A DNA stretch of 64,000 bases, taken from positions 10,017-74,016 of the forward strand of contig DAOUGI010000044.1 in assembly GCA_034429215.1 (NCBI GenBank), given 5' to 3'. Position 1 is the stretch's first letter, and each line of letters starts with the position of its first letter. The stretch is from JAFGOG01 sp034429215 (GTDB lineage Bacteria > Chloroflexota > Anaerolineae > JAAYZQ01). Shown here in pieces: positions 1-7,534 of this stretch. The position numbers and the translations under genes were made by a program. A model generated the notes under the pieces. That model was not told the DNA's origin. It made no database searches and saw only the letters and a list, made by a program, of their open reading frames with translations.

Positions 1-224
1 GCGGGTTGGGGGGCGCGACTGCGGATGCGGACCACCGGCAGCGCAATCAGGCGCGCGGAGGGGTCGCTCCGGTTTTCGGGCACGATCAGCGTGCCGATGT
101 CGGCCGGGTAGGACGCCTTGTCAATCTCGATCTTGCCCGGCCGAATACTGAAATCGCCCGCCTGAGCATTTGGCGGAACCGGATTGAAGCGAACCTTGTC
201 CAGGTCCGCGCTGTTCCTTTTCAT
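1..224 (-). CDS. alpha/beta hydrolase (tripeptidyl aminopeptidase-like), 3' end outside window
   Basis: Only the first 74 codons are inside the window. Translation of the minus strand from the ATG at 224 gives an open frame to the edge. Its segment GTLIVPENRSDPSARLIA resembles the stretch that opens the secreted or cytoplasmic alpha/beta hydrolases of the tripeptidyl-aminopeptidase type, ahead of the catalytic fold. A GGGAGGTG ribosome site lies 8 bases before the ATG and decides the start. The catalytic serine, aspartate and histidine would all lie beyond the edge, so activity cannot be judged. It lies 103 bp downstream of the MFS gene on the same strand and may be co-transcribed with it. 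No signal peptide is visible, which is unlike many secreted relatives. Confidence 0.7.
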   Translation of the reverse strand, partial: MKRNSADLDKVRFNPVPPNAQAGDFSIRPGKIEIDKASYPADIGTLIVPENRSDPSARLIALPVVRIRSRAPQP

Positions 225-327
225 TTTCCTGGCACCTCCCGCGACTGGATTCACACCGGACGGGGAACGTCTTGTCTAGTCGTTCATCATCAGACGCAGG
301 TCTAAACCATATAGACGCAGCGATTGG

Positions 328-1599
328 TTACAACCCTCGAACGGATGACATTTCTCGGTCGGGGCAGGATGGCTGCCAGCGGCCAACCAGCCACACCAGT
401 CCCGCCCCAATCACAAACAGGCCCATGTTGAGCGCAAAGGGCAGCGAGCGGTCAATCGCCGAGAGCTGCCCGGCAATCCAGCCGAAAGGCGAGGTGAGCA
501 GGATCAGGGCCACATAAACCATGGCGCTGATGCGCGCTCGCTCGTGCGAATCCATGGCGACGGCCAGCAGCGATTCGGTCATGGGGCTAACCAAGGCTGA
601 AGCCGCCCCTTCGAGCGCCACACTGATCACCAACAGAGGCACCGAGTGCGGCGGCATGAAGACAAGCAACGCCTGGCTGACGAAGAAGGCCGAGAAACCC
701 ACCCACAACGGCAACCGAAAGTGAAGCAAGCTGGTGAGCCGCGGGCCGATCAGAAAGAAACACAGGGCCATGACGATCGAGCGCAGCGTCACATAGATCG
801 CAATCTGCGACTCGGCGAAGCCGAGCTTGGTGGTAAAGAGCACGCCCCAAAAACTGCCGCTGACGGTGGAATAGGTGTTGGTGATCACCATCAAGGACAA
901 GGCTGCCAGGATAGGCTTGGAGTGCAAGAGCTGGCCAAAAACGCGGCGATACTCGCTCAGCAGGCTGACCAGAGACCGATGGCGGGTTTCTTCGATGCGC
1001 TGCCGGCCGCGGACCGTTTCGTGTGAATAGATGTACAAGACCACAGCCTTGGCCGTTATCATAAAAAAGCCAAACACAAGCAGCCCACGCAGCGCCGGCA
1101 CCAGGCCAAAGCGCGCCACAAACCACCCTCCCAGCGGAGTGAAGAGGGATGAACAGATGGCGAAGATTAGAATCCAGGTCCAAATGTGCACCAGGTGGCG
1201 CTCCTCGGCGTCTTCGACCATCAGGCAGGTCCAGGCGGTATGCGAGATGCGGTACAGGCTGTTAACCGCGGCAGCGGCAACGAAAAAGCGCATGTCCTGA
1301 GCCACGGCCCAGATCAGACAGGGTACGCTCCACGAGAGCAGATCGGTGATGAATAAGGTCAGGCGGCGGCCAAACTTGTCGACAATCACACCGCTGAGCA
1401 GGGCGCTGAAAATCTGGAGCACTAGCCCCAGGCTGGCAATCGTTCCAATCCCCTGGTCGGTCACCCCCAGGGCCAGCATATACACCGAAAAAAACGGCGC
1501 GAACAGATTATAGGGAATACCGAACATCAGCTCGGTGAGCACGGTGGCGCGCGGGTTGCCCTTGAGCTCGCGCAAGGTTTGAAAAAGGGGATGTCTCAA
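328..1599 (-). CDS. MFS family transporter
   Basis: About 423 residues with roughly twelve hydrophobic segments. The opening RHPLFQTLRELKGNPRA followed by a first helix and 'GVIVDKFGRRLTL' (the loop 2-3 signature of the major facilitator superfamily) match uncharacterised MFS permeases. The substrate is unknown. The frame stays open upstream to 1908, but that extension would overlap the bglX stop and the terminator hairpin at 1624-1680 and is low-complexity Arg/Ser/Pro. I therefore place the start at the TTG at 1599, just before the conserved N-terminus; a GTG at 1542 is the alternative. Neither has a strong ribosome site. The neighbouring beta-glucosidase suggests a sugar or glycoside substrate, which is only inference from context. 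Confidence 0.8.
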   Translation of the reverse strand: MRHPLFQTLRELKGNPRATVLTELMFGIPYNLFAPFFSVYMLALGVTDQGIGTIASLGLVLQIFSALLSGVIVDKFGRRLTLFITDLLSWSVPCLIWAVAQDMRFFVAAAAVNSLYRISHTAWTCLMVEDAEERHLVHIWTWILIFAICSSLFTPLGGWFVARFGLVPALRGLLVFGFFMITAKAVVLYIYSHETVRGRQRIEETRHRSLVSLLSEYRRVFGQLLHSKPILAALSLMVITNTYSTVSGSFWGVLFTTKLGFAESQIAIYVTLRSIVMALCFFLIGPRLTSLLHFRLPLWVGFSAFFVSQALLVFMPPHSVPLLVISVALEGAASALVSPMTESLLAVAMDSHERARISAMVYVALILLTSPFGWIAGQLSAIDRSLPFALNMGLFVIGAGLVWLVGRWQPSCPDREMSSVRGL

Positions 1600-1623
1600 A
1601 GTAGTAGCTCGCCGCAGGCCGGG

Positions 1624-1680
1624 AAAAAGGCCGCCTGGTGAAGGCTCCTGCTTGCTCGCAAGCGCTTCACCGGCGGCCTT
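1624..1680 (-). terminator. intrinsic terminator downstream of bglX
   Basis: Read on the minus strand, arms at 1665-1680 and 1627-1643 pair over 16 bp with one bulged base. They enclose an inner CTTGC/GCAAG stem and are followed by a run of five T. It sits 47 bp after the bglX stop and before the MFS start, so most bglX transcription should end here. Confidence 0.75.
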
Positions 1681-1726
1681 GAACGACCGTACTTTAAGGA
1701 GCGCCCCGCCGACTGCTGCGGCCCGC

Positions 1727-3973
1727 TCAGCGGACCACCGCGAGGTCTGCGTGGAGCGCCGCCGACGAGTCGGCGCCGACCCAAACGTCAAAGGCCTCTG
1801 CGTCCTGGACCCACTTGCCGGCGTTTGTGCTCCAATAGCCGAGCTCGGCCGGGCCGAGAAGGAAGGTGACCGTCTTGGTCTCACCGGGCTCGAGGGTGAC
1901 ACGCTCAAAGCCTTTCAGCTCGCGCATGGGACGCGAGTCGCTGCCGGCCTTTTGATGGATGTAGAGCTGGACGACCTCGTCGCCCGCGACCGGGCCCGTG
2001 TTGGTCACGTCGGCGGTCACGGCCACCGAGCGCCCCACCTTCACCTGCGGCGCGGCGACCTTCAGATTGGCGATCGAGAAGGTGGTGTAGCTGAGGCCAA
2101 AGCCGAAGGGATAGAGCGGCGTCGTCGGGCCGTCCCAGTAGCGCGAGCGGTACATCCAGCCACCCTCGGGCGAGTGGGTGAGGTTGCGCGCGTAGTAGAG
2201 CGGGGCATGGCCCCCTTTGCGCGGGAAGGTGACGGGCAGCTTGCCGCCCGGGTTGACATCGCCGAACAGGATGTCGGCAACGGCGTGGCCGCCCTCGCTG
2301 CCGGGCTCCCACGCTTCGAGGATGGCCGGCACGTTCTCCGCCGCCCAACCGATGCTCAACGGGCGGCCGTTCAAGAGGACGAGGACCACGGGCTTGCCGA
2401 GGGCCACGACGGCCTCGAGCAGCTCTTGCTGGCGGCCCGGCAGATCGAGCGAGGCGCGCGAAGCGAACTCGCCGGCCATGTCGGCGTTCTCGCCGAGGAC
2501 CATGATGACGAGATCGGCGCTGCGCGCCGTGGCCACGGCCGTCTGGAAGGCGGCCTCGGACTCTTCAGGCGTCTGGGGGGTCTTGACCACAGCCCCAGGC
2601 ATGTCGTCGAAGAACGAGCCGATGTCGCGCCGGATCTCGGGGCCGGGGGCGTACCCGACCTGGGCTCCCGGCAGCCGGGCACGGATGCCTTCGAGGACTG
2701 TGACGGCAGCCGGCGTGTGGCCAAAGACCATCCACGAGCCCTCGGTGGCCTCCTGCGAGTCGGCCAGAGGGCCGATCACCGCCACGTTTTTGAGGTCCCC
2801 GGCGAGCGGCAGGAGCCGGCCTTCGTTCCGCAGGAGCACCATCGACCTCTGCGCGGCAAAGCGCGCTTCGCTGCGGTGCTCGGGCAGCGCCAGAACCTGG
2901 GCCAGCTGCGACTCGTCGGTATACGGATGCTCAAAGAGCCCCAGGCGAACCTTGACGGCAAGGATGGGCCGCACGGCGGCGTCGATGTCGGCCATGTTGA
3001 GCGTGCCGTCTTGGACGAGCCCGGCCAGATGCTGGGGGTAGGTGTTGCTGGCCATGTCCATGTCGAGGCCCGCACTCAGGGCGCGGAAAGCCGCGTCGCG
3101 CCCGTCGCGGGCAAAGCCCTGGATGACGAGGTTCCCGACGGCCATGGCGTCGCTGACGACAAAGCCCCGGAAGCCCCACTCGCCGCGCAGAACGTCGCGC
3201 AGCAGGAAGCGGTTGCCGCCGGCGGGGACATCGTTGAGGTCCATGTAGGCGCTCATAAACGTCCCGACGCCGGCCTTGACCGCGGCCTCGAAGGGCGGGA
3301 AGTAGACGTTGCGGAGCCGGCCCTCGGGCAGGTAGACCGGATCATAGTCGCGCCCGCCGTCGGCCGCGCCGTAACCGGCAAAGTGCTTGGCGCAGGCCAC
3401 GACACGATCGGGCGCGCCGAGAGACGGCCCCTGGAAGCCGCGGACCTGGGCGGCGGCCATGGCCGCACCCAGGAAGGGGTCTTCGCCGGCGCCCTCGACG
3501 ATGCGCCCCCAGCGGGCGTCACGGGCAATGTCGAGCATGGGACCAAAGGTCCAGTGCAGGCCTGCGGCGCGGGCCTCTCTGGCCGCGACGGTCTGCGCCC
3601 GCTCGGCAACGGACGGGTCCCACGACGAGGCCATGGCCAGCGGCACGGGAAAGATCGTGCGGTAGCCGTGGATCACGTCGAGGGCGAAGAGGAGCGGGAT
3701 CTTGGACGGGCTCTCTTCGACGGCGATCTTTTGGAGCGCGTTGAACCGCTTGACATCGTTGAGCCACAGGACCGAGCCGGCCCCGCCCTTGCGGATGACG
3801 TCCTCAGGCTCCGGCCCCGGGAACAAGGGCATGCCCGCAATCTGGGTGAGCTGCCCGATCTTTTCCTCGAGGCTCATCCGCCCCATGATGGCCTCGACAC
3901 GCGCCGCGACCTCGGCTTCTGCTGGGACAGGCGGCTGCGCAGCCGCCCCTGTTTTCGTTTTTTTGATGCCCAT
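1727..3973 (-). CDS. bglX: glycoside hydrolase family 3 beta-glucosidase (BglX-like)
   Basis: 748 residues, the usual size for BglX-type GH3 enzymes, which release terminal beta-linked glucose from oligosaccharides by a retaining mechanism. The N-terminal barrel has the substrate segment KHFAG (Lys197-His198) and the nucleophile loop VVSDAM, with Asp275. A second alpha/beta domain follows at about 380-600 and a fibronectin III-like domain at the C-terminus ('TADVTNTGPVAGDEVVQLYI'). The start is set by GAGGAGG seven bases before the ATG. There is no signal peptide, so the enzyme should be cytoplasmic and depend on import of substrate. It has its own promoter (4054-4082) and a strong terminator after it. 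Ala-Met after the nucleophile instead of Trp or His is within family variation. Confidence 0.93.
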   Translation of the reverse strand: MGIKKTKTGAAAQPPVPAEAEVAARVEAIMGRMSLEEKIGQLTQIAGMPLFPGPEPEDVIRKGGAGSVLWLNDVKRFNALQKIAVEESPSKIPLLFALDVIHGYRTIFPVPLAMASSWDPSVAERAQTVAAREARAAGLHWTFGPMLDIARDARWGRIVEGAGEDPFLGAAMAAAQVRGFQGPSLGAPDRVVACAKHFAGYGAADGGRDYDPVYLPEGRLRNVYFPPFEAAVKAGVGTFMSAYMDLNDVPAGGNRFLLRDVLRGEWGFRGFVVSDAMAVGNLVIQGFARDGRDAAFRALSAGLDMDMASNTYPQHLAGLVQDGTLNMADIDAAVRPILAVKVRLGLFEHPYTDESQLAQVLALPEHRSEARFAAQRSMVLLRNEGRLLPLAGDLKNVAVIGPLADSQEATEGSWMVFGHTPAAVTVLEGIRARLPGAQVGYAPGPEIRRDIGSFFDDMPGAVVKTPQTPEESEAAFQTAVATARSADLVIMVLGENADMAGEFASRASLDLPGRQQELLEAVVALGKPVVLVLLNGRPLSIGWAAENVPAILEAWEPGSEGGHAVADILFGDVNPGGKLPVTFPRKGGHAPLYYARNLTHSPEGGWMYRSRYWDGPTTPLYPFGFGLSYTTFSIANLKVAAPQVKVGRSVAVTADVTNTGPVAGDEVVQLYIHQKAGSDSRPMRELKGFERVTLEPGETKTVTFLLGPAELGYWSTNAGKWVQDAEAFDVWVGADSSAALHADLAVVR

Positions 3974-4010
3974 AATGCCTCCTCTTTGTTACGCCGTGCT
4001 CCGATCGCGA

Positions 4011-4024
4011 GGGCAGGCCTGCCC
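4011..4024. promoter_or_regulatory. 14-bp perfect palindrome in bglX leader
   Basis: GGGCAGGCCTGCCC is a perfect dyad between the bglX promoter and its ribosome site. It could be an operator, but similar GC-rich dyads occur by chance in this genome, so confidence is low. Confidence 0.3.
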
Positions 4025-4053
4025 CACGCGGGCCGACGCCGACAATAGCTGCA

Positions 4054-4082
4054 ATGATACTGACATTCCGTGCCGCTGTCAA
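4054..4082 (-). promoter_or_regulatory. sigma70-type promoter of bglX
   Basis: On the minus strand: TTGACA (4082-4077), 17 bp, TATCAT (4059-4054). This is six of six and five of six consensus bases with ideal spacing, about 80 bp upstream of the bglX ATG. Confidence 0.8.
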
Positions 4083-4480
4083 TATCTTGCTATCGTACGG
4101 ATTGGACGGGTGTGTTTCAGGATTCTGGGTAAGCGCTTGCAAGGTGGCATTTCCCCCTCACCCCAGCCCTCTCCCCCAGGGGGCGAGGGAGCAGGCAGCC
4201 GTGGCATCCAGAAATATGAAACGCACCCGATTGGACTGCCCAGTCAGTGCAAGGAAGGGAGGGCCTGTGCAGGATGCGACGCAGCGGCCGGCGCTGCCCG
4301 GGGTACCCTACGACGAGGGCAATGCCTTTGCCTGGTACGGCGGGGCATACTCGGCCAACCCAACAGTTCGGTTTGACAAACATACTCCAGAGAGGGAGAG
4401 TTGTTTCCGCCGATCAAATGGCAGGTTGTCTTCTATTGTCTTGTCCTTCCTTACCATGCCTGGCAGGGGTTGATTTGCCT
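4083..4480. other. gene-free interval with a dispersed-repeat-like hairpin
   Basis: No open frame here resembles a protein. The short minus frame at 4117-4383 contains the text PRPLGERAGVRG, which is what the repeat-like GC hairpin at 4151-4190 gives when translated. That hairpin pairs CCCTC at 4168-4172 with GAGGG at 4185-4189 around a C-run/G-run core. A TTGACA at 4373-4378 has no suitable -10 box after it. Confidence 0.5.
4168..4190. repeat. REP-like hairpin
   Basis: The text 'CCCTCACCCCAGCCCTCTCC' and its complementary GGGGGCGAGGGA form an imperfect palindrome. From general knowledge, this motif is scattered through many environmental genomes. Only one copy lies in this window, so its repeat nature here is inference. 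Confidence 0.45.
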
Positions 4481-4509
4481 TTGTGCCTGACGGGCATCTG
4501 TGGTACAAT
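4481..4509 (+). promoter_or_regulatory. promoter of the UPF0175/DUF3368 pair
   Basis: TTGTGC, 17 bp, TACAAT. The -10 box has five of six consensus bases and the -35 box three of six. The predicted start near 4516 leaves a 33-base leader to the ATG at 4549. Confidence 0.5.
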
Positions 4510-4548
4510 CTTACCGATGGTGATGGTGTCCATGGATGGAGGTATGTG

Positions 4549-4821
4549 ATGTCCACAGAATCAGTAACCTTGGCGGTCCCGGACTCGCTGGCCCGGGAGC
4601 TGGATTCGGTCGGAGAGGACCTTTTGGTTGACTTGCTCGAGCGGGGGCTGCGCGAATTCAAGATCGAGCAGGCTCTGGATCGGTATGCCAGGGGTGGAAT
4701 CTCCTTTGGCGCGGCTGCACGCCAAGCCGGTGTGTCACGATCCGAGTTCGCTCGTCATGCATATGCCCGAGGCATGGAACCTCCTTTCAGCGCCGAAACC
4801 CTGGCCGAAGAGCTGGACTAG
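4549..4821 (+). CDS. UPF0175 family antitoxin
   Basis: 90 residues starting MSTESVTLAVPDSLARELD. The second half, 'ALDRYARGGISFGAAARQAG' and then 'VSRSEFARHAYARGMEP', is the UPF0175 signature: a helix, a GxxSxGxAA turn and a short helix-turn-helix. Members of this family sit directly before DUF3368 PIN-domain proteins and are taken to be their DNA-binding antitoxins. The start is fixed by GGAGG at 4538-4542; the open frame continues upstream to 4483 but without a ribosome site. The toxin gene begins 5 bp after its stop, so the two are translated together. Autorepression is expected from the family, but no clear operator repeat was found. Confidence 0.85.
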   Translation: MSTESVTLAVPDSLARELDSVGEDLLVDLLERGLREFKIEQALDRYARGGISFGAAARQAGVSRSEFARHAYARGMEPPFSAETLAEELD

Positions 4822-4826
4822 AGGCC

Positions 4827-5339
4827 ATGACTGTCGTACTGTGCGATGCCGGTCCCTTGATGGCCCTGGGCAAACTGAACCGGCTGGATCTCCTTGCCGG
4901 CCTGTTCGGTCAAGTCCAAATCCCTCGTGCTGTGTATGATGAGGTCGTGACGCAGGGACTCGTCCGCGGCGCGCCTGATGCTCTCACCGTGCGGCTGTTC
5001 TGGCAGCGCCAACAGTGGCCCATCATCGATGTACCCGAGGCATTGCTGTCCACCTACATTCCACCGGTTATCCTCGATCCAGGCGAGACCGAGCTGTTGG
5101 CCCTGGCGCAATCGTTGGCAGATCCTATGCTGCTGATGGACGACGAGGTTGCCCGGGCGGAGGCCCGTCGACTGAAGCTGCGGCTGTGCGGCACATTGGG
5201 CATCCTTGTGCGGGCCTATCGCAAGGATTTGTTTTCCCTTGATCAAGCAGAGCTGCTAATTCGGGAAATCGCAGCCCGCCCGGATATTTGGATAGCAGCC
5301 AGGCTATGTGAGCAAGTATTGGCTTCACTATCGTCATAG
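4827..5339 (+). CDS. DUF3368 PIN-domain toxin
   Basis: 170 residues. It reads MTVVLCDAGPLMALGKLNRL at the start, with the first PIN acidic residue in 'CDAGPL'. It then has 'LDPGETELLALAQ' with the acidic pair, 'LLMDDEVARAEARRL' with the third acidic site, and 'LCGTLGILVRAYRKDL'. This is the order of conserved motifs in DUF3368 proteins, which are predicted magnesium-dependent ribonucleases of the PIN fold. Together with the UPF0175 gene it forms a type II toxin-antitoxin pair. All putative catalytic acids are present, so the toxin looks intact. RNA target and toxicity are not predictable from sequence. Confidence 0.85.
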   Translation: MTVVLCDAGPLMALGKLNRLDLLAGLFGQVQIPRAVYDEVVTQGLVRGAPDALTVRLFWQRQQWPIIDVPEALLSTYIPPVILDPGETELLALAQSLADPMLLMDDEVARAEARRLKLRLCGTLGILVRAYRKDLFSLDQAELLIREIAARPDIWIAARLCEQVLASLSS

Positions 5340-5551
5340 CTTGATCGGCACAACACTGTGCGGCCCTGTTGTTCGTATTCCCCCGGGAACGTGCGTCGCA
5401 TCGGGCATATGCTGAGCTGTGGCTAATATGGCGTTAGGACCTGGCGCTCCCTGGCCCGCCGGCCAGGACGGGCAGGGTGACAGATTGGCGGCCTTGCGGC
5501 TGTACAGGGGTCGACCTTGCAACCGCCCGGGAATTGTTGCTGCATTGCCAC

Positions 5552-5579
5552 TTGACAAATCGAACATTAGTGCTATAAT
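5552..5579 (+). promoter_or_regulatory. sigma70 promoter of the radical-SAM operon
   Basis: TTGACA, 16 bp, TATAAT: both boxes are perfect consensus. The predicted start near 5586 lies only about 16 bases before the ATG, and the leader consists almost entirely of the GAGGAGGTG ribosome site. Confidence 0.85.
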
Positions 5580-5601
5580 GGGATTGAGGAGGTGAGGAGC
5601 C

Positions 5602-6744
5602 ATGGACGCGGTGGAAAAGATCGAGCTGTTGGGCCGGGCGGCCCAGCACGACCTGTGCGCCGCCTGCGGCGCCGATGCCTCGCGCAAGCGCGACGAGATG
5701 GACCGCTGGATTTACCCGGTGGCCATGCCTGACGGCAGGCGGGTGCGGCTGCTGAAGATCCTGCAGACCAACGTGTGCGAGAACAACTGTTACTACTGCG
5801 CCGTCCGCGCCGGGCGCGACGTGGAGCGGATCAGCTTTGGGGCCGAAGAGCTGGCCGGGGTCTTTGACCAGATGCACCGGGCCAACCTGGTGGACGGCCT
5901 CTTTCTCAGCTCGGGCGTGTGCGCCGGGTCGGACCGGTCGATGGACCGGATGATCGCCTGCGTCGAGCTGATCCGGCAGCGCTATGCCTTTCCCGGTTAC
6001 GTCCACCTGAAGCTGCTGCCGGGCGCCTCGGAGGCGCACGTGGAGCGGGCGATGCAGATCGCCGACCGGGTCTCGGTCAACCTGGAAGCGCCCAACGCCG
6101 ACCGGCTGGCCGCCATCGCCCCGGTGAAGGATTTCGAGTCGCTGGCGCAGCCGCTGCGCACCGTCAAGCGCCTGCGCGACGCCGGCGGCGGCCGGCTGGC
6201 CCGGGCCGGCCAGACTACGCAGTTCGTGGTCGGGGCGGCCGGCGAAGCGGACCGCGAGATCCTGGCCACCACCGCCGGACTGTACCGCGACGTGGACCTG
6301 ACCCGCGCCTATTTCAGCGCCTTTCAGCCGATCGCCGGCACGCCGCTGGACGGCCGGCCGCCGACGCCCACCTGGCGCGAGCACCGGCTGTACCAGTCGG
6401 ACTGGCTGATGCGCTTTTATGGCTTTACCTTCGACGACCTGGTGTTCGACCCGGCCGGCAACCTGACCCGCGAGGCCGATCCGAAGCAGATCTACGCCCG
6501 GGCCCACCCGGAGCGCTATCCGGTGGAGGTGAACCGCGCCTCGCGCGAGGAGCTGCTGCGCGTGCCGGGGCTGGGTCCGCGCTCGGTGACCCGCCTGGTG
6601 GAGTGGCGGCGGCAGGGGGCGCTGCGGGAGCTGGCCGACCTCAGAAAGGCCGGGGCGGTGGCCGAGCGGGCGGCTCCCTATGTCCTGCTCGACGGCAAGC
6701 AGCCGCCGCACCAGCCCAGGCTGTGGGAGGAGTGGCCCGAGTGA
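5602..6744 (+). CDS. putative DNA modification/repair radical SAM protein
   Basis: 380 residues. The radical SAM cluster motif is Cys59-x3-Cys63-x2-Cys66 ('NVCENNCYYC'). It is followed by 'GLFLSSGVCAGSDRSM' and 'YVHLKLLPGAS', landmarks of the TIGR03916-type family annotated as putative DNA modification or repair radical SAM proteins. A helix-hairpin-helix (VPGLGPRSVTRLV) near residue 330 suggests contact with DNA. In other bacteria the family is usually paired with a DUF4130/uracil-glycosylase-like partner. Here no such gene is adjacent; instead the stop codon overlaps a MazG-like pyrophosphohydrolase by four bases. It has a consensus promoter and a strong GAGGAGGTG site. The reaction is not known. 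Confidence 0.88.
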   Translation: MDAVEKIELLGRAAQHDLCAACGADASRKRDEMDRWIYPVAMPDGRRVRLLKILQTNVCENNCYYCAVRAGRDVERISFGAEELAGVFDQMHRANLVDGLFLSSGVCAGSDRSMDRMIACVELIRQRYAFPGYVHLKLLPGASEAHVERAMQIADRVSVNLEAPNADRLAAIAPVKDFESLAQPLRTVKRLRDAGGGRLARAGQTTQFVVGAAGEADREILATTAGLYRDVDLTRAYFSAFQPIAGTPLDGRPPTPTWREHRLYQSDWLMRFYGFTFDDLVFDPAGNLTREADPKQIYARAHPERYPVEVNRASREELLRVPGLGPRSVTRLVEWRRQGALRELADLRKAGAVAERAAPYVLLDGKQPPHQPRLWEEWPE

Positions 6745-7130
6745 GCGACGAGACCGATGCCCGCACCACCGTCGGCGACCTGCGGCAGGCGGTGGCCGAC
6801 TTTGTCAACGCCCGCGACTGGCGGCCGTTTCACACCGCCAAGAACCTGAGCATGTCGATCGCCATCGAGGCGGCGGAGCTGATGGAGCATTTCCAGTGGC
6901 TGACCCCCGACGAGACGCAGGCCACCCTGGACAAGCCGGCCGAGCGCGCGGCCGTGGCCGACGAGCTGGCCGACATTGTGATCTATTGCCTCAGCCTGAG
7001 CAACGCCCTTGACCTGGACGTCAGCGCGGCGGTGCTTGGCAAGCTGCGGACCAACGAGCATCGCTACCCAGCCGACGAGTTCCGGGGCCGCTTTCGCCGG
7101 CCGGAGCGGGACAAGGGCGGCAAGGACTGA
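6741..7130 (+). CDS. MazG-like nucleotide pyrophosphohydrolase
   Basis: 129 residues from a GTG at 6741 that overlaps the TGA of the preceding gene (GTGA). The text 'SIAIEAAELMEHFQW' supplies the ExxE pair, and 'VADELADIVIYCLSLSN' the second acidic ExxD helix, of all-alpha NTP pyrophosphohydrolases. This places it near the RS21-C6/dCTPase and MazG-like groups that hydrolyse non-canonical or surplus (d)NTPs to monophosphates. The open frame runs upstream inside the radical-SAM gene, but the family N-terminus begins at the chosen start. Coupling to a radical-SAM DNA-modification protein suggests nucleotide-pool cleaning linked to modified bases; this is inference. Confidence 0.88.
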   Translation: MSDETDARTTVGDLRQAVADFVNARDWRPFHTAKNLSMSIAIEAAELMEHFQWLTPDETQATLDKPAERAAVADELADIVIYCLSLSNALDLDVSAAVLGKLRTNEHRYPADEFRGRFRRPERDKGGKD

Positions 7131-7201
7131 CAGCAACAAGACGGCCCTGTGGGAGCTGAACCAACGGCTTCTCGGGCTTACTCCGAACGACCACAGGCAG
7201 C

Positions 7202-7212
7202 GCTGCCGTGCC
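7202..7212. repeat. left 11-bp direct repeat (target-site duplication)
   Basis: GCTGCCGTGCC, identical to 7363-7373, lies immediately outside the inverted-repeat element. Confidence 0.65.
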
Positions 7213-7362
7213 CAGGGCAAACGCATTTGACCGCCGGTGACAGGGCGAGGCATCCAGGGAGCCGGTTTTGGGTTTGAATTCTGCGCTGCAAGGGGCAAAT
7301 CGAGGCTGCACAAGTGACAGCGCGGATGCCTCGCCCCTACAAAACCCAAATGCGTTTACCCT
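7213..7362. mobile_element. MITE-like non-coding element, about 150 bp
   Basis: The ends are inverted repeats: GGGCAAACGCATTTG at 7215-7229 and CAAATGCGTTTACCC at 7347-7361 match at 14 of 15 positions. A second inner pair, GGGCGAGGCATCC at 7243-7255 and GGATGCCTCGCCC at 7324-7336, matches fully. The element carries no open frame of note and is bounded by 11-bp direct repeats. Inverted ends, no coding content and a flanking duplication together define a miniature inverted-repeat transposable element. It lies between the MazG-like gene and the tetR promoter. No autonomous parent transposase is in the window. Confidence 0.7.
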
Positions 7363-7373
7363 GCTGCCGTGCC
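7363..7373. repeat. right 11-bp direct repeat (target-site duplication)
   Basis: GCTGCCGTGCC, the exact copy of 7202-7212. Confidence 0.65.
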
Positions 7374-7451
7374 GGCTGACGCTTGACGTTGGTGTGATTG
7401 GCGTTGCGCAGCGACCGACGCGCTCACCTCCCACGATCTGACCTCGCCGAT

Positions 7452-7480
7452 TTGACGCCCCCTCTCACCGGTGGTAGAAT
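7452..7480 (+). promoter_or_regulatory. promoter of the tetR-RND operon
   Basis: TTGACG, 17 bp, TAGAAT, each five of six consensus. Predicted start of transcription is about 7487, directly before the operator. Confidence 0.75.
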
Positions 7481-7490
7481 CGTCCCTTGC

Positions 7491-7508
7491 ACTGAACGAA
7501 CGTTCAGT
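7491..7508. promoter_or_regulatory. TetR operator
   Basis: ACTGAACGAACGTTCAGT is a perfect inverted repeat with 8-bp arms around AA. It overlaps the start of transcription, where a bound dimer would block the operon. Arm length and position are typical of TetR autorepression. Confidence 0.75.
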
Positions 7509-7534
7509 CAGGATTACCGGCAGGGAGGTATGGA

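Noticed and set aside
328..1908. 526-residue form of the MFS protein
   Set aside because: The extra N-terminal residues overlap the bglX coding end and its terminator and lack membrane or family features.
1652..4048. 798-codon plus-strand open frame
   Set aside because: It lies opposite bglX, whose domains and ribosome site are clear. Long antisense frames are expected at this GC content, and the translation has no recognisable domain.
4117..4383. 88-codon minus-strand frame with PRPLGERAGVRG
   Set aside because: This text is what a GC-rich repeat-like hairpin yields on translation; no start signal or family match.
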